The translations under genes were made by a program, and so were the position numbers. The notes below the pieces were generated by a model. It worked only from the letters and a program-made list of their open reading frames with translations. It made no database searches and had not been told where the DNA came from. Positions 6,969 through 13,628 of a DNA stretch of 16,643 nucleotides are shown here, piece by piece. This stretch comes from JAPLXD01 sp043802865 (GTDB lineage Bacteria > Patescibacteriota > Minisyncoccia > Moranbacterales > UBA11712): the NCBI GenBank assembly GCA_043802865.1, contig JAZDKQ010000004.1, forward strand, positions 1-16,643. The letters run 5' to 3'. Numbering within the stretch: position 1 is the first letter of the stretch; every line of letters begins with the position of its first letter.

Positions 6969-7485
6969 AGTCCAATAGCTCCAGTCCTCGAAAAACTTTC
7001 TCATACCCCCCGAGCGCAGTCTGAATCTCTTCCAAGCTGATATCGTGTCCCGAATTTCGGACAACTTTCTTGAAAATATCATGCGCATATTTGGCCTCCT
7101 CGAGCCCGATCAGCTGTCCCGACTTCACTTCTGCCATTCTTTCGCCCGTATCCTTTCCCTTGTATCCTATTTTTTCGAGAGTCTCTCCAAACATTTGATC
7201 AGCTTCAATCATCGCAATCTTTGTCTTTGAAACATCCTCGCTCTGGGCATTTCTTTTGATGCCTTCCCATCTTTCAACATATTTTGATTTTTTGAGATCC
7301 GGAACTTTCACCCCATAGAAAGCGACCTTCCAATCCCCCCGAATCCGCTTGGATATGAGCAAAATATTGGCAATCAAAAGAATGACAATGACAAATCCGG
7401 CCAGAATCTTTATGAAACCGAAAAAAGATGAGTGCGCGAAACTATTGAAGAGAGATTGAAATATGGCAAGTATATTGATATCCAT
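6967..7485 (-). CDS. Single-pass membrane protein of unknown function
   Basis: 172 aa, not recognised as a named family. One strong hydrophobic segment lies at about 22-45 (FGFIKILAGFVIVILLIANI) after a short N-terminus, followed by basic residues (SKRIRGDWK), suggesting the N-terminus outside and a cytoplasmic C-terminal part. The rest (about 50-172) is charged and mostly helical by appearance, with a lysine/glutamate-rich middle and a C-terminal helix around LEEIQTALGGYEKVFRGLELL. No catalytic motif, cysteine or signal-peptidase site is evident. It starts 3 nt after the gatA stop, so it is probably cotranscribed and translated with gatCA; a 95-nt spacer separates it from gap. The gene appears real from frame, spacing and composition; its function is unknown. 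Confidence 0.8.
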   Translation of the reverse strand: MDINILAIFQSLFNSFAHSSFFGFIKILAGFVIVILLIANILLISKRIRGDWKVAFYGVKVPDLKKSKYVERWEGIKRNAQSEDVSKTKIAMIEADQMFGETLEKIGYKGKDTGERMAEVKSGQLIGLEEAKYAHDIFKKVVRNSGHDISLEEIQTALGGYEKVFRGLELLD

Positions 7486-7488
7486 ATA

Positions 7489-8937
7489 TTATACTGATTG
7501 CTCAAAAACATGAGCAGCGTTTAATAGGGTTTCCTCGTCAAACCACTTTCCCATGAGCTGCAGTCCGACCGGCAGATTTTTTCCATCTTCCTCTATTATA
7601 CCACAGGGAATGGAAATCGCGGGAACACCCGTGATATTCGCGGTGACAGTGTATATGTCCGCCAGATACATCGCCAAGGGATTTTCGATTTTTTCGCCAA
7701 TTTTGAAAGCCGGAGTCGGAGAAGTGGGGCTCAAAATCAGATCGACTTTTTTATAGGCTTCTTCAAATTCTTTCTTGATGAGCGCGCGCACTTTTTGGGC
7801 CTTGAGATAATACTGGTCGTAGTATCCAGCTGAAAGCGCGTACGTTCCGAGCATTATTCTTCTTTTCACTTCTTTTCCAAGATATTTCGCCCGCGTTTTG
7901 AAATAGATGTCCCAAAGAGTATAATCCGCTCCCGTTTTTTCACTCTCTGCTCCGACTGATTGGCCGAATCGAATCCCGTCGAATCGCGCCAAGTTTGAAC
8001 TCACCTCGCTTGGCATGATGATATAGTAGGTCGCAAGAGCATAGTCGGCGCTTGGCAGGCTGATGTCAATGATTTCCGCACCAATATTTTTGTATTTTTG
8101 AATCGCTTTCTCGATCAGCTCCCGAACTCTTGAATCCAAACCCTCACCCTCGAAATACTCTTTCGGAATCCCGATCTTGAGACCGCTGATATCCGCGCCC
8201 AAAAAATCTTCGTATTTTTTTTCAGCCGTTTTCATCGTTGTCAAGTCAAATCTGTCTTTCCCTGCAATCCGGCTCAAAACAATCGCCGCGTCCTCGACCG
8301 AACTGGTGATCGGGCCGATCTGATCAAAACTTGAGGCCATCGCAATAAGGCCGTACCGCGAAACCATTCCATATGTCGGCTTTAGACCAACCACCCCGCA
8401 AAGTGAGGCAGGTTGTCTAACCGAACCGCCCGTATCTGAACCAAGAGCCCAGACGCTTTCATCCGCCGCAACTGATGCCGCGCTGCCTCCCGATGAACCA
8501 CCCGGAACTCGAGATACATCATGCGGATTTTTTGTCGTTTGATATGCGCTGTTTTCGGTTGAAGAACCCATCGCGAACTCATCGAGATTTGTTTTTCCAA
8601 GAAATACAGCGTCGCTGTCTTTCAATTTTGAAATAACCATCGCGTCATATGGAGCAACATAATTTTCCAAAATTTTCGATCCGGCCGTCGCCGGAAGTCC
8701 TTCAATGCATATATTATCCTTTATTGCTGAAGGTATTCCGGCCAGCAAATCTATTTCTTCACCGTTTTTGATCTTCTTGTCGACCGAACGGGCCTTGTCC
8801 AGCGCGAATTCTTTGTTGAGGCTCAAATATGCCTTTACTTCGAGGTCTTTTTTTTCGATCGTAGTAAAATATTCTTCAGTCAATTTTTCTGAAGTAGTCT
8901 CTTGGCTAACCAGTTTTTGATGCAGATCTTTTATCAT
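7489..8937 (-). CDS. gatA: Aspartyl/glutamyl-tRNA amidotransferase subunit A
   Basis: Amidase subunit of the GatCAB complex, which releases ammonia from glutamine and converts misacylated Glu-tRNA(Gln) (or Asp-tRNA(Asn)) to the correct aminoacyl-tRNA; cytoplasmic, 482 aa, normal length. The amidase-signature triad is visible: K73 in SAIKDN, S148 in PGGSSGGSAA and the nucleophile S172 in GSDTGGSVRQPAS. It follows gatC after 56 nt that are almost entirely palindromic repeat; a third half-repeat touches the ATG and supplies the only Shine-Dalgarno-like bases (AGG, 8 nt upstream). gatB is not in the window. The presence of this pathway suggests glutaminylation or asparaginylation by the indirect route. 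The function is well supported. Confidence 0.97.
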   Translation of the reverse strand: MIKDLHQKLVSQETTSEKLTEEYFTTIEKKDLEVKAYLSLNKEFALDKARSVDKKIKNGEEIDLLAGIPSAIKDNICIEGLPATAGSKILENYVAPYDAMVISKLKDSDAVFLGKTNLDEFAMGSSTENSAYQTTKNPHDVSRVPGGSSGGSAASVAADESVWALGSDTGGSVRQPASLCGVVGLKPTYGMVSRYGLIAMASSFDQIGPITSSVEDAAIVLSRIAGKDRFDLTTMKTAEKKYEDFLGADISGLKIGIPKEYFEGEGLDSRVRELIEKAIQKYKNIGAEIIDISLPSADYALATYYIIMPSEVSSNLARFDGIRFGQSVGAESEKTGADYTLWDIYFKTRAKYLGKEVKRRIMLGTYALSAGYYDQYYLKAQKVRALIKKEFEEAYKKVDLILSPTSPTPAFKIGEKIENPLAMYLADIYTVTANITGVPAISIPCGIIEEDGKNLPVGLQLMGKWFDEETLLNAAHVFEQSV

Positions 8938-8987
8938 CCTAACATCCTAACATTCAATGTTAGGCGCTCCTAACATTGAATGTTAGG
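8938..8987. repeat. CCTAACAT palindrome cluster upstream of gatA
   Basis: Two 19-bp palindromes, CCTAACATTCAATGTTAGG (8946-8964) and CCTAACATTGAATGTTAGG (8969-8987), are reverse complements of each other separated by CGCT. An extra half-unit CCTAACAT (8938-8945) directly precedes the gatA start codon. They fill nearly all of the 56-nt gatC-gatA spacer. The hairpins would place the gatA ribosome-binding bases beside a strong stem. Confidence 0.85.
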
Positions 8988-8993
8988 GAAAAA

Positions 8994-9281
8994 TCAAAAC
9001 ACAGCTTTCACCTTATCAAACCGATCTTTCTTCTCAGGAAAGTTGTTGATTATATTTTCTTTTGTTTCGTCGCTATATTCAATGACTTTGTCCTCGCGCG
9101 TGATATTTTTCGCTCCCGTGATATGCACAATCGGCTCAACTCCATCCGTGTCTGCTTCGTTCAGTTTTTCCACAAAACCCAAAATATCCGAAAGTTCGGT
9201 TGCGTACTTTTCGGCTTCTTGGTCGGTTATTTCGATGCGGGCGAGACTCGCGATTTTTTGGACTTCGGATTTACTTAACAT
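8994..9281 (-). CDS. gatC: Aspartyl/glutamyl-tRNA amidotransferase subunit C
   Basis: Small non-catalytic subunit that wraps around GatA and steadies the GatA-GatB interface in the tRNA-dependent amidotransferase. It is 95 aa, the usual size. The N-terminus LSKSEVQKIASLARIEITDQE matches the family, followed by a helical segment ending in FVEKLNEADTDGVEPIVHI, also typical. The start ATG abuts the ligA stop codon (TAG ATG) with no gap, and no Shine-Dalgarno is visible, so it probably depends on coupled translation. gatA follows after a repeat-filled spacer. Confidence 0.95.
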   Translation of the reverse strand: MLSKSEVQKIASLARIEITDQEAEKYATELSDILGFVEKLNEADTDGVEPIVHITGAKNITREDKVIEYSDETKENIINNFPEKKDRFDKVKAVF

Positions 9282-11474
9282 CTATTTTATCAGACTTATA
9301 AATTCATTTTCATTCACAATTTTCACTCCCAATTCTTTTGCTTTATCATACTTCGATCCCGGATTTTTGCCAACTACGACATAGTCCGTATTCTTGCTGA
9401 CCGAGGATGAGATATCTCCGCCCAGCGCGCGGATTTTTTCCTTCGCTTCATCGCGGCTCATTGACTCCAGCTCACCGGTAAGGACAAAGCTTTGATTTTG
9501 TAATTTGTAATTTGTAATTTGTAATTTTGGAATTATGACATCAACTTCCAAACTTTTCATTTTCTCAAGTAATTTTATATTATCCCTGCTATTAAACCAG
9601 TGATTCAAGCTTTCTGCGGACTTCTCTCCAATTCCCTTTATATTCATCCACTGCTCCTGACTAATTTCGGGAAAAACACGGATTATATCTTCTAAATTTT
9701 TAATTTTAGAATTTGAAATTTTTGATTTGTTTGAAAATTGAAAATTGAAAATTGAAAATTCCATATTGATCGCTTTAGCGATTAATATAGTCGTTTCTTC
9801 CCCAACATGCCTGATTCCAAGCGCAAACAAAAATTTTGGAAATTCGATTTTTTTTGCTTTTTCGATTGCTTTTACCAAATTGTCCGCTGATTTTTCCGCA
9901 AATCGTTCCAGTGGTTCGAGATCGCCCGTTTTCAATTCAAAAATATCCGCAAAACTTGAGATTATACCTTCATTCAAAAGCTGTTCGACGATTTTTTCGC
10001 CCAGCCCTTCAATATCAAAACCTTTTCGCGAAACGAAATGGATGATGTTTTCTTTTTCGATCGCAAAGCATTTTTTGTTCTGGCAATAGTGCGCCGCGCT
10101 CAGTTTTGTATCTGGTATATTTTTTGTGTTTTGCGTCTTTACGTCTTTGCGTATTGTTTCTTTTTTAACAAGTCCTCCGCAAATCGGACAGCGAGCCGGC
10201 ATATGAAATTTTTTTTCTTTGCCCGTGCGTAAATTTTTGAGAACTTCCACCACTTCGGGAATAACGTCCCCGGCTTTGTGAATGACAACCGTATCGCCAA
10301 TCCGGACATCAAGCCTTTTTATTTCGTCTTCATTGTGAAGCGTCGCCCGGGAAACCGTCGACCCGGCCACCAAAACCGGCCTCAAGTGAGCCACCGGCGT
10401 GAGCGCTCCCGTTCGCCCGACTTGAACTTTGATATCCTCGACAAGCGTCGCCACTTTTTCCGGAATGAATTTGTACGCCACCGCCCAGCGCGGAGATTTT
10501 CCGGTATAGCCGAGCAAGTCTTGCAATTTCTTTGAATTTATTTTTACCACCGCGCCGTCAATCCCGTATTCCTGCTTGCCGCGTTTGTTTTCCCAAGACC
10601 GGAAAAATTTTTCGACTTCCTCCAAATTTTTGCATAGTTTGTGATTTTCGTTGACTTTGAAGCCAAGTTTTTTCAACAAATCCAGTTCTTTTGTTTGTGT
10701 CTCCGGAAGAGTTCCTTTGATTTCGTCGATATCATAAATATACGAATCAAGTTTTCGTTTCGCTGTGATTTTCGGATCAAGCTGGCGAATTGATCCCGCC
10801 GCCGCGTTTCGCGAATTGGCAAATGGCGGCAATCCTTCTTTTTCTCTCACCTTGTTTGTCTTTTCCAAATCGCTTTTTTTCATCCAGGCCTCTCCGACAA
10901 CGGTGACATCGATCGGCTCGTTCAACTTGAGTGGCACGCTCTGGATTGTTTTCACCTGCTCCGTCACATTCTCGCCAATCACCCCGTCTCCTCTGGTCGC
11001 CGCTTGAATAAAAATACCTTTTTTGTATGTCAAAATAATTTTGAGCCCATCTATTTTGATCTCCGCGCAGTATTCGATTTTTGTATTTAGTATTTTGTAT
11101 TTAGTATTTTGTATTTTTTTGAATTTGGAGTTCGAGATTTCGTTCGGATTTTTTTTATGGATAAGCCTTAAAATCTTTTCTTCCCACTTTCTCACTTCCT
11201 TAAACGAAAAAGCATCATCGAGCGACCACTGCCGATGTGAATGCCGCACTTTTTCGAACTTCGCGAGCGGTTTTCCGCCAATTCTTTGCGACGGTGAATC
11301 AGAGCTTTTGAGATCGGGACATGTTTCTTCAAGTTGCCGCAGTTCCCGCATCAAAGAATCATATATTTCATCCGAAACATCCGGCCGGTCCAAAACATGG
11401 TATTCATAGCGAAATTTGTCAATTTCCTTTCGCAACTTTTCAATTCTTGATTTTGTTTCATTTTTGTCTCGCAT
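9282..11474 (-). CDS. ligA: NAD-dependent DNA ligase (LigA) with repeat-derived insertions
   Basis: Seals nicks in DNA using NAD. At 730 aa it is about 60 residues longer than typical LigA. Domains in order: Ia (1-80, with YEYHVLDRPDVSDEIYDSL), adenylation (K140 in AEIKIDG is the nucleophile; RGDGVIGENVT at 161-171; EYGIDGAVVK near 302-311), OB fold (GRTGALTPVA near 353), zinc finger (C429, C432, C464, C469), helix-hairpin-helix (IKGIGEKSAESL near 612-623) and BRCT (about 662-730). Insertions rich in K, N, I, Q and T occur at about 112-133, 442-460, 569-598 and 649-661, all encoded by short AT-rich tandem repeats. The frame is kept and all catalytic and zinc residues are present, so it is probably active. 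No Shine-Dalgarno is seen; an extended -10 just before the ATG suggests a leaderless start. gatC begins directly at its stop. Confidence 0.96.
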   Translation of the reverse strand: MRDKNETKSRIEKLRKEIDKFRYEYHVLDRPDVSDEIYDSLMRELRQLEETCPDLKSSDSPSQRIGGKPLAKFEKVRHSHRQWSLDDAFSFKEVRKWEEKILRLIHKKNPNEISNSKFKKIQNTKYKILNTKIEYCAEIKIDGLKIILTYKKGIFIQAATRGDGVIGENVTEQVKTIQSVPLKLNEPIDVTVVGEAWMKKSDLEKTNKVREKEGLPPFANSRNAAAGSIRQLDPKITAKRKLDSYIYDIDEIKGTLPETQTKELDLLKKLGFKVNENHKLCKNLEEVEKFFRSWENKRGKQEYGIDGAVVKINSKKLQDLLGYTGKSPRWAVAYKFIPEKVATLVEDIKVQVGRTGALTPVAHLRPVLVAGSTVSRATLHNEDEIKRLDVRIGDTVVIHKAGDVIPEVVEVLKNLRTGKEKKFHMPARCPICGGLVKKETIRKDVKTQNTKNIPDTKLSAAHYCQNKKCFAIEKENIIHFVSRKGFDIEGLGEKIVEQLLNEGIISSFADIFELKTGDLEPLERFAEKSADNLVKAIEKAKKIEFPKFLFALGIRHVGEETTILIAKAINMEFSIFNFQFSNKSKISNSKIKNLEDIIRVFPEISQEQWMNIKGIGEKSAESLNHWFNSRDNIKLLEKMKSLEVDVIIPKLQITNYKLQNQSFVLTGELESMSRDEAKEKIRALGGDISSSVSKNTDYVVVGKNPGSKYDKAKELGVKIVNENEFISLIK
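9498..9525. repeat. Heptamer array TTGTAAT x4 inside ligA
   Basis: Four exact tandem copies of TTGTAAT (plus-strand reading). In the LigA frame this encodes a segment like LQITNYKLQN immediately before the BRCT strand SFVLTGEL. Confidence 0.9.
9695..9758. repeat. AT-rich heptamer stretch inside ligA (TTGAAAA x4 plus degenerate units)
   Basis: TTGAAAA occurs four times in tandem at 9731-9758. A degenerate stretch with the same period sits next to it at 9695-9723. Together they encode LigA residues of about 571-594 (FSIFNFQF and SKISNSKIKN), between two parts of the helix-hairpin-helix domain. The 9695-9723 part closely matches the tip of 16S helix 17 (1143-1172), same strand. Confidence 0.85.
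10125..10156. repeat. Degenerate octamer array in the ligA zinc-finger region
   Basis: GCGTCTTT (10133-10140), ACGTCTTT (10141-10148) and GCGTATTG (10149-10156) form an 8-bp periodic array with a related TTTTGTG-type lead-in. It encodes KDVKTQNTK-like residues between the two cysteine pairs of the LigA zinc finger. Confidence 0.65.
11080..11114. repeat. Heptamer array TTWGTAT x5 inside ligA
   Basis: Five tandem heptamers alternate TTTGTAT and TTAGTAT. In the LigA frame they encode IQNTKYKILNTK just before the adenylation-site strand EYCAEIKIDG. Confidence 0.9.
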
Positions 11475-11480
11475 AGGCTC

Positions 11481-11489
11481 ATTTTAGCA
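11481..11489 (-). promoter_or_regulatory. Extended -10 element for ligA, possible leaderless start
   Basis: The minus strand reads TGCTAAAAT, an extended -10 (TGn plus TAAAAT at 11486-11481). The expected start site is about at the ligA ATG (11474). There is no good -35 and no Shine-Dalgarno, which fits leaderless initiation. Chance is possible in AT-rich DNA. Confidence 0.4.
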
Positions 11490-11519
11490 GATAAATAGGA
11501 AAAAATAAAGCCGAAATTT

Positions 11520-11615
11520 CCCAACATCCGATGTTAGGATAATCTATTTTTTTAGAAACAAAAAAAAAGCAGTTATTGCTAGCTACTCTCCTATTTCCTA
11601 ACATCGGATGTTAGG
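11520..11615. repeat. Inverted pair of CCTAACAT-type palindromes upstream of ligA
   Basis: CCCAACATCCGATGTTAGG (11520-11538, one base off the perfect palindrome) and CCTAACATCGGATGTTAGG (11597-11615) are in opposite orientation around a 58-bp AT-rich core. The core has a run of nine A (11560-11568) next to AGCAGTTATTGCT (11568-11580). Read on the minus strand that becomes a weak 4-bp hairpin followed by nine T, a possible terminator for the pilin operon. The whole spacer 11475-11635 holds this unit and the ligA promoter and no gene. Confidence 0.75.
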
Positions 11616-11635
11616 GCACAACTATTTCGCATTTT

Positions 11636-12274
11636 CTATGGCGTTTCATCCCAACCGTAGTCTCGCGACGAAACGATTGTCTGCAACCGAATCGAATCGG
11701 TATCCATCCCCGGATTTTCGATATTCAAATTTATTTCCACCCAACCGCGAATTTTTGTCGCACTAGTTGTATCAGTCGCCATACTGTAAAAACCGGAAGT
11801 TGAAGCAAAAGCCATGTTCGTCCCAGTAAGATCGACTATTTTCTTGTAAATATTGCCACTTCCATCATCAGAAGGACAGCTCGCAAGAATCAGAGGAGGG
11901 CCAACACTGCCGCTTGTACCCGTTGCAACACCTAAATAAATGCTAGTTGCATGGTAGCAGGCCAATTCCTGATTTCTATTTCGCTTAACTGCAAAATAAT
12001 CTTTTATTGTGCCATTATTTGTCTTAGTCCCTACACCGACAACATTAAAAGATTTTTCGATTTTCCCCATTCTCACATCTTTGGCAATCGAGTTCATGGC
12101 GAAACCGACGTCTTCCATGACTGTTTTGATGGCTTTTGATTTGATATATGACCGAAAACCAGCGACCGAAACTGCGACCATCGCGCCCATAATCATAACA
12201 AAAATAAACATCGCGACCATAAGTTCGATCAAAGAAAAACCTTTTTTATTTTTTCTTTCTCTTTTTTGCAGCAT
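11636..12274 (-). CDS. Minor type IV pilin, PilW/GspJ-like
   Basis: 212-aa prepilin. Leader MLQKRERKNKKG ends at G12, then FSLIELMVAMFIFVMIMGAMVAVSV: peptidase cleavage is expected at G12-F13, with the conserved glutamate at mature position 5. The hydrophobic stretch (13-37) anchors the subunit in the membrane and forms the helical core of the pilus. The large C-terminal domain (MEDVGFAMNSIAKDVRMGK, then beta-rich sequence with NLNIENPGMDTDSIRLQTIVSSRD) resembles PilW/GspJ minor subunits, which prime pilus assembly at the tip. It is last of three consecutive minor pilins after pilD, 16 nt from the previous stop, with an ATG start and only a weak AAGA upstream. Exact orthology is not certain. 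Confidence 0.85.
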   Translation of the reverse strand: MLQKRERKNKKGFSLIELMVAMFIFVMIMGAMVAVSVAGFRSYIKSKAIKTVMEDVGFAMNSIAKDVRMGKIEKSFNVVGVGTKTNNGTIKDYFAVKRNRNQELACYHATSIYLGVATGTSGSVGPPLILASCPSDDGSGNIYKKIVDLTGTNMAFASTSGFYSMATDTTSATKIRGWVEINLNIENPGMDTDSIRLQTIVSSRDYGWDETP

Positions 12275-12290
12275 ATTTTCTTGGATCGCT

Positions 12291-12914
12291 TTATTGCCTC
12301 GGCTTGCAGATTATGCCAGTGGAAACAGTTTTTTTTGCGCAATTGCCAGTATCAGCTTTACAAGCATCATCGGAGTTTGGCCACCCCACAGTTATTTTAA
12401 CTTGAATACAATCCCCTGTATCAAAATCAATAGTTCCCATATTATCAACATTATATCCAGATATGCTTAATTCACGATCAAATTCAGTTTTAACGCCATC
12501 TCCGGTACATTGACCTGGATTTTCTTGCTGATTGTACGCCCCGCTTGTTGCATCAAAGCAAACTGTTTTATTTTTAGGCTTGTTTTTGCATTTATATGAA
12601 TCATCAAAAATAGTATCCCTGTCCACGCCATTACAGTATATTGTTGAAAAATTTTTGTTTGTTAACTCGCCATACCAAGGCAGGCCATTAAGATAACTAT
12701 TATCAACAATACTCCTAACCAGATCCGACCCTTCCTGCGCCAATCCTGCCGCAATGAGTTCGTTTTTCGCTTCAAACTGATTATTGAAATTGATATTGAA
12801 AAAAGAAAGCGCGCCGACCAGCCCGATGCCCAACACAAAAATCACCACGAGCATTTCGATGAGAGTGAAACCCTTTCGGGAATTTTTAATTTTAAATTTT
12901 AAATTTTTAATCAA
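12291..12914 (-). CDS. Minor type IV pilin, PilV/GspI-like
   Basis: 207-aa prepilin with a TTG start (no in-frame ATG nearby and no Shine-Dalgarno). Leader MIKNLKFKIKNSRKG is 15 residues; cleavage is expected at G15-F16, followed by FTLIEMLVVIFVLGIGLVGALSF with Glu5. The phenylalanine- and asparagine-rich helix (NINFNNQFEAKNELIAAGLAQEGSDLVRSI) is typical of PilV/GspI-like proteins. The C-terminal region has several cysteines (CNG, CKNK, VCFD, QCTG, DCIQ, DACK, NCAK, IICK) that could form disulfides outside the cell. The leader is encoded by four AT heptamers (12881-12908). Its neighbours are the FimT-like gene upstream and the PilW-like gene downstream. Confidence 0.82.
   Translation of the reverse strand: MIKNLKFKIKNSRKGFTLIEMLVVIFVLGIGLVGALSFFNINFNNQFEAKNELIAAGLAQEGSDLVRSIVDNSYLNGLPWYGELTNKNFSTIYCNGVDRDTIFDDSYKCKNKPKNKTVCFDATSGAYNQQENPGQCTGDGVKTEFDRELSISGYNVDNMGTIDFDTGDCIQVKITVGWPNSDDACKADTGNCAKKTVSTGIICKPRQ
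12881..12908. repeat. Heptamer array AATTTTW x4 encoding a prepilin leader
   Basis: AATTTTT, AATTTTA, AATTTTA, AATTTTT in tandem, running up to the TTG start of the PilV-like gene. In frame it codes for the basic leader residues KNLKFKIKN. Confidence 0.85.
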
Positions 12915-12944
12915 TTTTGAATGTCTAAATTTTAAATAAAAAAA

Positions 12945-13508
12945 CTAGTAAATTCTTCCTGATTGATTGATTGTGACCAGAATATCAGTCCCCAACCCAG
13001 TTTTTGTAAGGTTTATTGTTATTGGAAATGCGCTCGCATTGTCACTTCCCCCATAATATATATTACTATTTGGAGAAAGAAAAAAAACATCACTGAAGCT
13101 CATGCTAATTTTGACATTATTGCTCAAACTAAAAGGCTGTTCATAATTTGTTTTTGTTCCGGAAGAAACTATGCCGGCACAATCAACATCTAGCCCGTTG
13201 CTTTTTATGTAGTAAATCTGAAGAGATGCAGCGCCATCAGAAGCGCCACGCACCCCAAATCCGCAAAGCTTTTCAGTCGCACCCAAAGTTATGCCCGCTT
13301 TTTCCGCTGTCAGCGCCTTGTTCTGCACTTCGCGCAAAAAGCTGGTGAGGCGGTCTTTTTCCATCCTCACATCGCGATCTTCGTTTTTGCCGAAATTCAC
13401 CATTGCCGTCGCCGCCAAAATGCCGATGATAGCCATCACGACGAGAAGTTCGATGAGAGTAAAACCGGCGCTGGTATTTTGTATTTTGTATTTTGTATTT
13501 TGTATCAA
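12945..13508 (-). CDS. Minor type IV pilin, FimT/GspH-like
   Basis: 187-aa prepilin from a TTG at 13508. Leader MIQNTKYKIQNTSAG, cleavage at G15-F16, then FTLIELLVVMAIIGILAATAMVNF with Glu5. The following helix (DVRMEKDRLTSFLREVQNKALTAEKAG) and beta-rich C-terminus (GLGTDILVTINQSGRIY) match the GspH/FimT pattern. An upstream TTG at 13550 would add 14 residues (LRRCTPRDGNNNK), but those lie in a dispersed repeat; the 13508 start gives a leader aligning with the 15-residue leader of the next pilin. No Shine-Dalgarno is visible for either start. The leader is coded by four TTTTGTA units. It sits after pilD and before the PilV-like gene. The role in pilus priming is inferred from the family. Confidence 0.82.
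   Translation of the reverse strand: MIQNTKYKIQNTSAGFTLIELLVVMAIIGILAATAMVNFGKNEDRDVRMEKDRLTSFLREVQNKALTAEKAGITLGATEKLCGFGVRGASDGAASLQIYYIKSNGLDVDCAGIVSSGTKTNYEQPFSLSNNVKISMSFSDVFFLSPNSNIYYGGSDNASAFPITINLTKTGLGTDILVTINQSGRIY
13477..13504. repeat. Heptamer array TTTTGTA x4 encoding a prepilin leader
   Basis: Four exact tandem TTTTGTA units at the 5' end of the FimT-like gene, in frame as IQNTKYKIQNT, immediately before the SAG-FTLIE cleavage region. The encoded peptide nearly matches that of the array in ligA at 11080-11114. Confidence 0.9.
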
Positions 13509-13520
13509 TTTATTATTGTT

Positions 13521-13622
13521 GCCATCGCGAGGAGTACAACGACGAAGCAATCTTAAGCTATTCTGAAATCAACGGGATTGCTTCGCGGAGTTTATCCAGC
13601 CCTTGGATGGGCTCACAATGAC
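13521..13622. repeat. Inverted pair of dispersed GAAGCAATC repeats
   Basis: CGAAGCAATC (13543-13552) and GATTGCTTCG (13576-13585) are perfect inverted arms. Outside them lie GCCATCGCGAGGAG (13521-13534) and CTCACAATGAC (13612-13622), degenerate outer ends of two facing copies. The type resembles the dispersed TCATTGCGAG...GAAGCAATC repeats found in many bacterial genomes (from general knowledge, not searched). AGCCC/GGGCT also form a small hairpin near 13598-13613. It fills the space between the pilD stop and the FimT-like gene. Confidence 0.65.
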
Positions 13623-13628
13623 AGCTGG

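Noticed and set aside
7487..7498. Promoter for the membrane protein from TATAAT at the gatA stop
   Set aside because: No -35 at the right distance; the hexamer arises from the gatA end codons GTA TAA TAT.
9498..9525. CRISPR-like repeats
   Set aside because: Units are 7 bp, directly adjacent without unique spacers, and lie in a coding frame; no cas genes are present.
9282..11474. ligA as a pseudogene because of low-complexity insertions
   Set aside because: The frame is intact for 730 codons and the catalytic lysine, zinc cysteines, HhH and BRCT motifs are all present.
13509..13550. Upstream TTG (13550) as the start of the FimT-like pilin
   Set aside because: The extra codons lie in a dispersed repeat and give an unusual 29-residue leader; the TTG at 13508 gives a leader matching the neighbouring pilin. 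Not excluded.
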